Below, piece after piece: positions 55,590 to 64,000 of a stretch of DNA of 64,000 nucleotides. The DNA is taken from NCBI RefSeq assembly GCF_014353015.1, contig NZ_CP060704.1:2381001-2445000 (forward strand). Direction: 5' to 3'. The DNA is from Chitinimonas koreensis. GTDB taxonomy: Bacteria; Pseudomonadota; Gammaproteobacteria; Burkholderiales; Chitinimonadaceae. Each line of letters starts with the position of its first letter. The first letter of the stretch is position 1. The position numbers and the translations under genes were made by a program. A model generated the notes under the pieces. That model was not told where the DNA came from and made no database searches. It was given only the letters and a program-made list of their open reading frames with translations.

Positions 55590-56711
55590 CTATGCGCTGG
55601 CGGCCAGATGCCGCTCGGCCAGCGCGAAGGCGATGCTCATGCCGACGCCGGCGGTGATCGCGACCGCCGTGACGCCGGCCTCGGGCTGCACGACTTCATA
55701 GGGATGCGGCCCGCTGGCATAGCAGCCGAGCCAGCGTTCGCGCACGGCCAGCCGGCGGCCGAGCAGCGTCTCGGCCAGCCCGAGCATCAGCCGGTCGATC
55801 GCCTCGTCGCCGAACGGCGAGGGCGTGCTGCCGTAGTGGTGCGAGTCGCCGACGATCAGCTCGCCGTGCGGATCGCCGGCCGCGCCGACCTGCTGCACGA
55901 TCAGGTGGATGCCGTGCTCGAGCAGCAGCGGCTCGCGCTCGGCCACCCCGGCACGCAGCGCGGCCAGCCCGGCGCAATCGGCGAAGGCGCCGTAGTGCAG
56001 CGTCGACAGCCCGGTCATCAGCGCCGGCCCGAGCGCGAAGCCCGGCGACGCCAGCCGCAGCATCTGCAGCGTGCAGCGGCGCAGGCCGAGCGGGGCGAAG
56101 GCGGCCGGGTAGAGCGTCTGGAAATCGTGGCCGGCGCAGACGAAGACGCGCTCGGCGCGGTAGCTGCCGGCCGAGGTCGCCAGCCGCGGCGGCTCGATCG
56201 CATTGACCTGGCAGTCGTAGACGAAGCGCACGCCATGGGCCTCGGCCAGCCAGCGCGCCAGCGCCGGCAGGACGGCGCGGGCGTCGAGCGCGATCTCGGC
56301 GCCGCTGTAGAGGCCGCCGATGCCGTGCGCGCCATGGCCGGCGACCTCGGCCGCGCTCAGCAGCCGGGTGCCGTAGGCCGTGCCGCGGCGGTCCTGGAAG
56401 TCCTCCAGCACCGCCAGCTCGAGCGCATCGCGCGCCACCAGCAGCGCGCCGGCCGCCTTGTAGCTGCAGCCGGCTGCCGACAGCGCCGCCCGCCAGCGGG
56501 CGAGGCTGGCCTGCGCCAGTTCGAACAGGTCGCCGGGCGGCTGGCCGACCAGCAGGCCGAGGCCGAAATTGCGCACCGAGGCGCCGACCGCGCGTGCGTC
56601 GCGCTCGAACACGGTGACCGACAAGCCGCGCCGGGCGGCCGCCCAGGCATGCGCCAGGCCGACGATGCCGGCGCCGACCACCGCGACGTCGCAATGGGAT
56701 TCAGTGCGCAT
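55590..56711 (-). CDS. FAD-dependent amine oxidoreductase of the phosphonate-associated TIGR03364 type
   Basis: This 373-residue flavoprotein of the DAO fold has the Rossmann motif VAVVGAGIVGLAHAWAAARR, FERDARAVGASVRNFGLGL and the C-terminal GPHPYEVVQPEAGVTAVAIT with AGVGMSIAFA. The TIGR03364 group is defined by its recurrent linkage to phosphonatase genes; some relatives have been reported to oxidise AEP or N-methyl-AEP to phosphonoacetaldehyde, which would feed PhnX. That role fits this locus but is inferred. The ATG at 56711 has a GGAGG site and is preferred to the upstream GTG. Confidence 0.85.
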   Translation of the reverse strand: MRTESHCDVAVVGAGIVGLAHAWAAARRGLSVTVFERDARAVGASVRNFGLGLLVGQPPGDLFELAQASLARWRAALSAAGCSYKAAGALLVARDALELAVLEDFQDRRGTAYGTRLLSAAEVAGHGAHGIGGLYSGAEIALDARAVLPALARWLAEAHGVRFVYDCQVNAIEPPRLATSAGSYRAERVFVCAGHDFQTLYPAAFAPLGLRRCTLQMLRLASPGFALGPALMTGLSTLHYGAFADCAGLAALRAGVAEREPLLLEHGIHLIVQQVGAAGDPHGELIVGDSHHYGSTPSPFGDEAIDRLMLGLAETLLGRRLAVRERWLGCYASGPHPYEVVQPEAGVTAVAITAGVGMSIAFALAERHLAASA

Positions 56712-56744
56712 GGCGGCCTCCACGGGCCGGCACGCGGCGGGCGG

Positions 56745-57911
56745 CTACTTGATCACGCAGCGGTTGCGGCCGCCGGCCTTGGCCAGGTAGAGCGCCTCGT
56801 CGGCCGTGCGCAGCGCGGCCTCGGGATGGGCATGCCGGCCCGGATCGGCCAGCGTGGCACCGACGCTGATGGTCAGGCTGCCGTGCTCGCTGCCGGCATG
56901 CGGGATCGCCAGCGCCTCGACCGCCGCGCGCAGCTGCTCGACCAGGGCCGGCAGCTCGGCGCCGTCCGGATGGTGCCAGAGCAGCACGAACTCCTCGCCG
57001 CCGTAGCGCGCCGCCATGTCGAACGGCCGCCGCGCCTGGCCGGCGATCGCGCCGGCCACCGCCTGCAGCGCGCGGTCGCCGGCGGCATGGCCGTACTGGT
57101 CGTTGAAGCGCTTGAAGTGGTCGACGTCGATCATCGCCAGCGCCAGCCAGCTGCCGTCGCGCTGGGTCTGCCGCCACAGGCGGTCGAGATGGGCGTTGAA
57201 CGTGCGCCGGTTGTAGAGGCCGGTCAGGCCGTCGTGCTCGGCCAGCTCGCGCAGCAGCGCGGTCACCAGGAAATTGCTGCGCGCGCCGTGTTCGATGAAA
57301 TAGCTGCCGACCGCGCCGACCATGTTGCCGCACAGCATGAGGACCAGGTGGAAGGTGCGCAGGCCGGCATCGGGCTGCAGATGCCATTCGAGCAGCGCGA
57401 ACATGGCCAGGAGGCCCAGGTTGATCAGCAGCGCCCGCCACCACAGCAGCCAGGCGACGAAGTAGATGAACAGCGTCGCCAGCAGCAGGCCCTCGTAGGG
57501 AAAGGGCAGCCGGTTCGACATCGCCACCATCAGCGCGGCGTTGATGCTGATGCCGGCCATCAGCGCGGCCAGCGTCTGCAGCCGCTGCAGCCAGTCGTAG
57601 CAGGCCGGCCGGTAGCTGGCCCAGATGATGGCGAAGAACAGCGGCAGCACCAGGACGAAGCGGAAGGCCGTCAGCTCGATCCACAGATTGGCCGGCAGCA
57701 TGCGGACGTTGACCACGGTGAACAGCCCGAACATCACGATGGCCAGCCCGGTGCTCCAGCGCACCCGCAGCAGGTGCGCGCGGGCATGGAAATGGCGGAA
57801 CTCGCGTTCCAGCGGCGCGGCGAAGCGCAGCCAGCGATAACCCTGCGCCAGCTCGCGCCGGTAGGGGGAGCGGCCGCTGTCGCTCAACAGCTCGGGGTCG
57901 AGTTTCAGCAT
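56745..57911 (-). CDS. membrane diguanylate cyclase (GGDEF domain)
   Basis: The 388-residue protein has an N-terminal cytoplasmic stretch, about six membrane segments (residues 50-205; LAIVMFGLFTVVNVRM, FRFVLVLPLFFAIIWA, LLLATLFIYFVAWLLWW and others) and a GGDEF domain with DGLTGLYNRRTF, MIDVDHFKRFNDQYGHAAGD and the active-site loop RYGGEEFVLL. It should make c-di-GMP from two GTP. A canonical I-site (RxxD) is not evident just before GGEEF. Its place inside the AEP locus, 33 bases upstream of the FAD oxidoreductase and co-directional, suggests a shared transcript. Confidence 0.93.
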   Translation of the reverse strand: MLKLDPELLSDSGRSPYRRELAQGYRWLRFAAPLEREFRHFHARAHLLRVRWSTGLAIVMFGLFTVVNVRMLPANLWIELTAFRFVLVLPLFFAIIWASYRPACYDWLQRLQTLAALMAGISINAALMVAMSNRLPFPYEGLLLATLFIYFVAWLLWWRALLINLGLLAMFALLEWHLQPDAGLRTFHLVLMLCGNMVGAVGSYFIEHGARSNFLVTALLRELAEHDGLTGLYNRRTFNAHLDRLWRQTQRDGSWLALAMIDVDHFKRFNDQYGHAAGDRALQAVAGAIAGQARRPFDMAARYGGEEFVLLWHHPDGAELPALVEQLRAAVEALAIPHAGSEHGSLTISVGATLADPGRHAHPEAALRTADEALYLAKAGGRNRCVIK

Positions 57912-58232
57912 GGGGGGGCATCGAGTGGCGGACCATTTCAGTGTAGGGGGTTCAAATGATGTGAAAGGTGAAAAATGAAATGTGAAACGTGGTGAACCGT
58001 CGGTGATGCCTCCAGCATGGCGCTCCGGCCGCACCGGGTTTATGTAGGAGCGGCTTCAGCCGCGAATGCAGTTCCACAGGCGCAGTTCGCGGCTGAAGCC
58101 GCTCCTACGGTGATGCGCGACCGTTGCCGTGCAGCGCTGGTGACGCGCGAACCGTAATGCGGCGCCGCCGCACCTCGATCCGATGCCGCGCAGCGGCTGC
58201 CCCACGTTTCACATTTCACGTTTCACCGCATC
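57912..58232. repeat. nested repeat region: GTGAAA-type heptad arrays flanking a family-A REP
   Basis: No gene is seen. GTGAAAGGTGAAAAATGAAA and ATGTGAAACGTGG (57960-57990) at the left are mirrored by CCCACGTTTCACATTTCACG and TTTCACC (58201-58226) at the right, with a family-A REP (58044-58109) inside. The heptad motif is the same as at the edge of the family-C element at 54596. Confidence 0.7.
58044..58109. repeat. REP-like palindrome, family A
   Basis: GTAGGAGCGGCTTCAGCCGC pairs with GCGGCTGAAGCCGCTCCTAC around a short loop. It lies inside the heptad-array element between phnX and the diguanylate cyclase gene. Confidence 0.92.
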
Positions 58233-59057
58233 TCAAGGCTTCTCCCCGGCACCGCGCCGCGCCGAGATCGCTTCCAGCGCCGCCGGCAGCTCCGCCACCG
58301 TGTCGATCACCACGTGGGCGCCGGCACGGGCCAATCTGGCGGCGGCGGCGTCGCGGCGCGACTGGCGTTCGGCCGGCGGCAGCGCATCGACTTCCGCTTC
58401 GGTCAGGCCCATCTCGTTGCCCGACAGCGCGAGGCCGACCGTCCACATGCCGGCGTTGAGGCCTTCGGCGATGCCGGGCACGGTGTCGTCGACCTTGACG
58501 CAGGCCGCCACCTGCCCGACGCCGAGCGCGATCACGTTGGCCAGCGCCATCCACGGGCCGGGCCGGCCGCCGGGCGGCAGGTCGTCGGTCGCCACCGCGT
58601 GGTCGGGCACGAAGCCCTGCGCCGCGGCCACCGGCAGCAGTGCGTCCATCACCGCGCGCGGATAGCCCGAGCACGAGCCGATGCGGATGCCGCGCGCGCG
58701 CAGCCCGGCCACCACGTCGAGCGTGCCGGGGATCAGCTGCGAGTAGGCGCCGACGCGGGCGATCTGCAGCGGCATGAAGGCGGCGTACAGCGCGTCGACG
58801 TCGGCGTGCGACATGGCGCGGCCGTGGCGCGCCTGCCAGCGCGCGGCGACCTCGGGCTGGCGGCCCAGCGCGGCGATGTGGTCCCACTTGGCCAGGCCCA
58901 TGGGCCGGCGCGCCTCGGCCAGGTCGATCTCGACGCCGAAGCCGGCGAAGGCGTCGATCAGCACCTGGGTCGGGGCGAAGGAACCGAAGTCGACCACGGT
59001 ACCGGCCCAGTCGAAGATGACGGCTTCGATGGGCATGGGGCGGCTGTCTGGGGGCAT
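58233..59057 (-). CDS. phnX: phosphonoacetaldehyde hydrolase (phosphonatase)
   Basis: PhnX is a HAD-superfamily enzyme that cleaves the C-P bond of phosphonoacetaldehyde to acetaldehyde and phosphate. The nucleophile Asp is in VIFDWAGTVVDFGS, the Schiff-base lysine in RRPMGLAKWDHIAAL, and GIRIGSCSGYPRAVMDALLP and VKVDDTVPGIAEGLNAGMWT supply the other HAD motifs. At 274 residues the length is normal; the ATG 21 bases further in (59036) is an alternative start. It works on the product of PhnW, encoded just upstream on the same strand. Confidence 0.96.
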   Translation of the reverse strand: MPPDSRPMPIEAVIFDWAGTVVDFGSFAPTQVLIDAFAGFGVEIDLAEARRPMGLAKWDHIAALGRQPEVAARWQARHGRAMSHADVDALYAAFMPLQIARVGAYSQLIPGTLDVVAGLRARGIRIGSCSGYPRAVMDALLPVAAAQGFVPDHAVATDDLPPGGRPGPWMALANVIALGVGQVAACVKVDDTVPGIAEGLNAGMWTVGLALSGNEMGLTEAEVDALPPAERQSRRDAAAARLARAGAHVVIDTVAELPAALEAISARRGAGEKP

Positions 59058-59074
59058 GGTTGTCTCGTTTGATT

Positions 59075-59118
59075 GGAATGAGTGAGGCGGTTTGTACGGA
59101 ATCGAATGAAGCGGTTTG
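59075..59118. promoter_or_regulatory. direct repeats upstream of phnX
   Basis: GGAATGAGTGAGGCGGTTTG (59075-59094) and CGAATGAAGCGGTTTG (59103-59118) are imperfect direct repeats 18-61 bases before the phnX start. They are AT-richer than the surroundings and could be operators for PhnF or promoter elements. They differ from the palindromic PhnF sites known in mycobacteria. Confidence 0.35.
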
Positions 59119-59186
59119 GTCTGTATCGGGGGGACGCGCTGCGCGTCGCAGTTGGTGAGATTTCACTGCCCGAGGCAACTGGCGCG

Positions 59187-59377
59187 GCCCACCCTCTCCC
59201 GCCGGGAGAGGGCAGGGTGAGGGAGCGTCGGTTCCGCGAGTGCTGCCGGTTCCAGCGTGCTTGTTCTTGGCATCGGCAAGCATGTTGTCGGCAGTCCCGG
59301 CAGTGATGGGCTGAACCGTCGCTCCCTCACCTTACGCCGGGCGCCCCCAACCCATCTCCCGGTGGGAGAGGGGCTAA
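59187..59377. repeat. inverted-repeat element, family D
   Basis: CACCCTCTCCCGCCGGGAGA and GGGTGAGGGAGCG at the left are mirrored by CCCTCACC and CCCATCTCCCGGTGGGAGAG at the right. It fills the phnX-phnW gap, which contains no gene. Confidence 0.7.
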
Positions 59378-59404
59378 GCCAGGTCTTGAGATCGGCGGCG
59401 GGCC

Positions 59405-60516
59405 TCAATCGTCCAGCCGCTCGACCTGCAAGCCCATCTCCCTCAACGCCAGCCCCATCGCCGCCACCGCCGCCTCGATCTGGCCGCGGCCGATGGCGCC
59501 GATGCAGCCGACGCGGAAGGTCTCGATCTCGGTCAGCTTGCCGGGATACAGCACGAAGCCCTGTGCTTTGACGCGCTGGTAGAAGTCGCGGAAATCCCAG
59601 CCCGGCTGGTCGGGCGAATGCACGGTGACGATGATCGGCGCCTGGATCTCGGCCGGCAGGAAGGCGTGCAGGCCGAGCGCGGCCAGGCCGTCGATCAGCG
59701 CCGCGCAGTTGTCCCGGTAGCGCGCCAGCCGTGCCGGCTGGCCGCCCTCGGCGTCGTACTGGTCGAGCGCGGCCGCCAGCGCGGCGACCACGTGGGTCGG
59801 CGGGGTGTAGCGCCACTGGCCGGTCTGCTCCATGTAGTTCCACTGGTCGTGCAGGTCGAGCGACAGCGAGGGCGCGTTGCCGCCGCTGCCGGCCAGCGCG
59901 TCGCGCCGCACCAGCACGAAGCCCATGCCGGGCACGCCCTCGAGGCATTTGTTGGCCGAGGCCACCACCGCCTCGAACGGCGTGTCGACGGCCGACAGCG
60001 GCAGCGCGCCGAAGGCGCTCATGGCGTCGACGATCAGCCTGCGGCCGGCGGCGGCCACCGCCGCGGCGATCTCGGCCAGCGGGTTGAGGATGCCGGTGCT
60101 GGTCTCGCAGTACACCACCCCGACGTGGCTGATGGCCGGATCGGCCGCCAGCGCCGCGGCGACGCGGCCGGGTTCGACCGGCGAGGTCTCGCCGAAGTCG
60201 AGCGGCACCACCTCGCGGCCCATGATCTGGGCCAGCCGCACCATGCGGCGGCCGTAGGCGCCGTTGACCAGCACCAGCAGCCGGCCGCCGCGCGGCACCA
60301 GGGTGCCGACCGCCGCCTCGACCGCGAAGGTGCCCGAGCCTTGCAGCGGCACGCAGGTGTAGTCGTCGCCGCCGTCGACCAGCGCGACCAGCCGTTGCCG
60401 CACGCGGGCGGTCAGCGCATTGAATTCGCCATCCCACGAGCCCCAGTCGCGCAGCATGGCGCTGCGGGTGGCGAGGCTGGTGGTGAGGGGGCCGGGGTAA
60501 GCAGGATGGGATCCAT
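59405..60516 (-). CDS. phnW: 2-aminoethylphosphonate:pyruvate aminotransferase, one-base frameshift near the start
   Basis: PhnW is a PLP enzyme that converts AEP and pyruvate to phosphonoacetaldehyde and alanine. The PLP lysine is in ASANKCLEGVPGMGFV; CVPLQGSGTFAVEAAVGTLV and LHDQWNYMEQTGQWRYTPPT are family hallmarks. As written, the natural start MDPILLTP at 60516 is out of frame; adding one G near 60492 gives LLTPGPLTTSLATR, matching the family N-terminus, and a normal 370-residue protein. It works together with PhnX. Confidence 0.94.
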
Positions 60517-60519
60517 GGT

Positions 60520-60756
60520 GTGAGGGGTAAGGTGTGAGGGGTGAGGGGTCGGGTAGTGGTGGGATAGGTGAGGTGTGAGGAGCAAGGCGTGAGGTGCAAC
60601 CCCATCCCCACCCCGGCCCTCCCTTGAAGGGGAGGGCGCAGGGCAGTGGTGGGAACAAGGGCGCAGGAGGTCGGTGGGGATGCGCCCCGCTCCTCCCCCT
60701 TCAAGGGGGAGGCTGGGAGGGGATGGGGTTGCACCTCACGCCTTACTCCTCACGTT
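60520..60756. repeat. long inverted-repeat element, family C
   Basis: GTGTGAGGGGTAAGGTGTGA tandem units at the left, CCCCATCCCCACCCC with CTCCCTTGAAGGGGAGGG, the mirror CTCCCCCTTCAAGGGGGAGG, and CACCTCACGCC at the right. It lies between phnW and the permease gene, reaching into the permease 3' end. Confidence 0.85.
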
Positions 60757-62419
60757 TTTCCACTTCTGCAACCGTTTGTTCCCCACCACCCCGCCAAGTT
60801 CATCAGCAAGGTGGCTGCCAGGGCGCTGGCGACGATCAGCGTGGCCATCGCGGCCGCCGCGGCGGTGTCGCCGGCGTCGTCCATGTTCAGCACCGCCACC
60901 GAGGCCAGCACCGTGTCGGGGGTGTAGAGGAAGATCACGCAGCTCACCGTGGTCAGCGCCGAGACGAACAGCAGCCGCGCGATGTCCAGCAGCGCCGGCA
61001 GGCAGATCGGCAGCGTGACGCGGCGGAAGGTGGTCCACCACGGCCGGCGCAGGCTGGCCGCCACCGCCTCGATCTCGCCGTCGAGCTGGCGCAGCGCGGT
61101 GGTCGCGGTCAGGTGGGCGGTCGTATAGAAGTGGGCGACGGTCGAGGCGACCAGGATCGCCAGCGTGCCGTACAGGCCGTGCAGCGGATTGCCCGGCGCG
61201 TTGAAGCAGAAGATGTAGCCCAGGCCCAGCACCAGCCCCGGCACCGCCATCGGCAGCAGCGCCAGCGCGCGGATGCAGTGCGCCGCCAGCCGCGGCGCCG
61301 GCGTCTTCTCGACCAGGTAGGCGGTGCCGAACACCATCGCGCTGCCGGCCAGCGCGGTCAGCGCCGCGAGCTTCAGGCTGTTGCCGAAGGCCAGCCAGCC
61401 GCCGCCGTCGAGATTGTCGAAATCGTAATGCGCCAGCGTGAAGCCGAGCCGGTAGGGCCACAGCTCCATGAAGCTGGCCGCCACCGCGGTGCCCAGCAGC
61501 GCCAGCAGGGCGAGCGCGATCGCACCGCAGCCGAGCCCCAGCAATCCGTCGCGCAGCGGGTTGCGGCGCGGCGCGTAGGCCACCGAACGGCCGCTGAGCG
61601 CGGCGCCGCGGCCGCGCGCCAGCCGCCGTTCGGCGACGAAGGACAGCAGCGCCGGCAACAGCAGCAACAGGCCGACCACCGCGCCGCGGCCGAACTGCTG
61701 CTGGCCGATCACCTGCTTGTAGGCCTCCAGCGCCAGCACGTTGGTGTGGCCGCCGATCACCTTGGGCACGCCGAAATCGGTCACCGCCAGGGTGAACACC
61801 ACCATGGCGGCCGAGGCCAGGCCATAGCGGATATGGGGCAGCGTCACCGTCAGGAAGCGGCGCAGCTTGCCGGCGCCCAGCGTCTCGGCCGCCTCGTAGA
61901 GCCGCGCGTCGGCCACGCCCAGCGCGGTGAGCAGGATCAAGAGCGCGTGCGGAAAGGTATAGAACGCCTCGCCCAGCACGATGCCGAGCGGGCCGTAGAT
62001 GCTGGCGCCGCCGAGCCAGGACCTGAGCAGGCCCTGGTTGCCGAACAGGTAGACCAGCGAGATCGCCGGCAGCAGCGAGGGAGCCAGCAGCGGCGCCAGC
62101 GCCAGCGTGCGCAGCAGCGGCCTGGCGCGCACGCGCGAGCGGGTCAGCGCGAAGGCGTACAGCAGCGCCGGCGGCAGCACCAGCGCGGTGGTGGCGAGCG
62201 CCAGGCCCAGGCTGTTGAGCGTGGCGTCGACCAGCCTCGGCTCGGCCAGCAGCGCCGCGGCCTGGCCCAGTCCGCCGGGGCCGTCGACCGCCTTGAGCAG
62301 GATGCTGGCCAGCGGCCAGGCGACGAAGACCAGCAGCAAGGCGGCCGCCAGCCAGGCCAGCGCCCGGGCCGGGCGCTGGTCGGCGGCCAGCGCGGCCGGG
62401 CGGTGCAGCGCCAGCGTGC

Positions 62420-62423
<4 letters not shown>
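60736..62423 (-). CDS. phnU: fused two-domain permease of the AEP ABC transporter, probable one-base frameshift at the C-terminus
   Basis: This inner-membrane protein of about 562 residues contains two complete binding-protein-dependent permease domains in one chain, each with an EAA loop region (YEAAETLGAGKLRRFLTVTL and EAVAASLRRPWWTTFRRVTL), as in the putative AEP transporter family TIGR03262. About 12 membrane segments are visible. As written it ends at 60750 with an odd tail; one more base in the CCCC at 60789-60792 gives a lysine-rich cytoplasmic tail (NKRLQKWKN) ending at 60736, which I prefer. Its ATG overlaps the phnT stop. Confidence 0.9.
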
Positions 62424-63529
<1,106 letters not shown>

Positions 63530-63583
63530 GTGGCGGTGGTCCGCATGGTTGGAGTGAGCGGGGGCATCGTCGCGGCCGGTGTC

Positions 63584-63653
63584 GTAGGAGCGGCTTCCGC
63601 CGCGAAGGGCCGGCCGTGCCGATCCGCCGGTTCGCGGCCGAAGCCGCTCCTAC
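63584..63653. repeat. REP-like palindrome, family A, supplying a stop codon
   Basis: GTAGGAGCGGCTTCCGCCGC pairs with GCGGCCGAAGCCGCTCCTAC. Its right edge, read on the minus strand, contributes the TAG that ends the upstream HD-domain gene, so the repeat has either truncated that gene slightly or replaced its stop codon. Confidence 0.9.
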
Positions 63654-64000
63654 ATGGGGCGATCGGCATCGCCGGCTCCGGGTGTGTCGGCGTTGCCGGC
63701 CGTTGTCGCCGCCAGGCGTTCGAGCAGCGGCAGGTAGGCGTCGAGATCGGCGACGACCAGGCCGGCCACCTTGGCCGCGTCGTCGCAGCGCCGCAGCGCG
63801 ATCGCCGCGGCGGCATGCGGCCGGGCCAGGAAGGCAGCGGCCTCGTCTTCGCTCATCGGTCCGCCCTGCAGCGCCAGGCTCGCCTGCGAGGCCGGCGACA
63901 GCGCCGCGCGGTAGCCCGGCTCGGCCCGGCACAGGTAGCGCTTGGCCGCCACGTGCAGGCCGATCGGCTCGACCACCGCCTCGCCGAACAGGCCGCGCAG
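63650..64000 (-). CDS. C-terminal part of a PhnZ-like HD-domain protein (partial)
   Basis: The last 116 codons are in the window; the HD metal-binding part lies beyond the edge. GEAVVEPIGLHVAAKRYLCR, YRAALSPASQASLALQGGPM, and DEAAAFLARPHAAAAIALRR with DDAAKVAGL match the C-terminal region of the phosphonate-associated HD proteins (TIGR03276 / PhnZ-like diiron oxygenases). PhnZ cleaves the C-P bond of hydroxylated AEP with O2. Here it is encoded upstream of phnT in the same direction, so it probably belongs to the locus. Confidence 0.85.
   Translation of the reverse strand: MRGLFGEAVVEPIGLHVAAKRYLCRAEPGYRAALSPASQASLALQGGPMSEDEAAAFLARPHAAAAIALRRCDDAAKVAGLVVADLDAYLPLLERLAATTAGNADTPGAGDADRPM

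Overview
The window comes from a GC-rich (roughly 65-70% G+C by eye) Gram-negative bacterium. A Neisseria/Burkholderia-type porin, the ribF-ileS-lspA-ispH block, ratA-rnfH, dnaB, a TonB-dependent B12 receptor and a 2-aminoethylphosphonate (AEP) locus point to Betaproteobacteria, probably Neisseriales or a Chitinimonas-like lineage. The lineage is inferred, not proven. No rRNA, tRNA or CRISPR array was found.

Layout. 1-27.7 kb is mostly housekeeping, largely on the minus strand: the end of a quinone oxidoreductase and a lipoprotein; porin; ispH, lspA, ileS and ribF; flgA; a serine hydrolase; a decayed sulfonate (ssuEADCBF) operon of which only ssuF is whole; rmuC; rnfH/ratA; dnaB; ParA/TPR; a sensory cluster of three orphan periplasmic binding proteins, a chemoreceptor and a PilZ protein; an AraC/PAS regulator; a secreted M9 collagenase; a LacI regulator. 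27.9-42.4 kb is an all-plus-strand envelope cluster: a secreted protein, a lipoprotein, an OmpA-type protein, a secreted caspase-like protease, a TpsB transporter, a giant TpsA exoprotein ending in a second caspase-like domain, and a CHASE2-adenylate cyclase. This is the best candidate here for an undescribed system. 42.4-51.5 kb is a lower-GC island: a small secreted protein, a ~2,190-residue SpvB/Rhs (YD-repeat) polymorphic toxin ending in an EndoU RNase domain, its immunity gene, and an IS5-family element. 51.5-54.6 kb is btuB-btuF under a cobalamin riboswitch. 54.8-64 kb is an AEP uptake and catabolism locus (phnF, FAD oxidoreductase, phnX, phnW, fused permease, ATPase, PhnZ-like HD protein) with a diguanylate cyclase inside it.

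Two cross-cutting observations. First, at least thirteen positions in ten genes, including the essential ileS and lspA, need one inserted base to restore the reading frame. Nearly all lie at short G or C runs and all restored lengths are multiples of three, so these are most likely base-calling deletions; the genes are annotated as whole with the shift noted. Second, intergenic spaces are rich in several families of palindromic REP-like repeats, one of which supplies the stop codon of a neighbouring gene.
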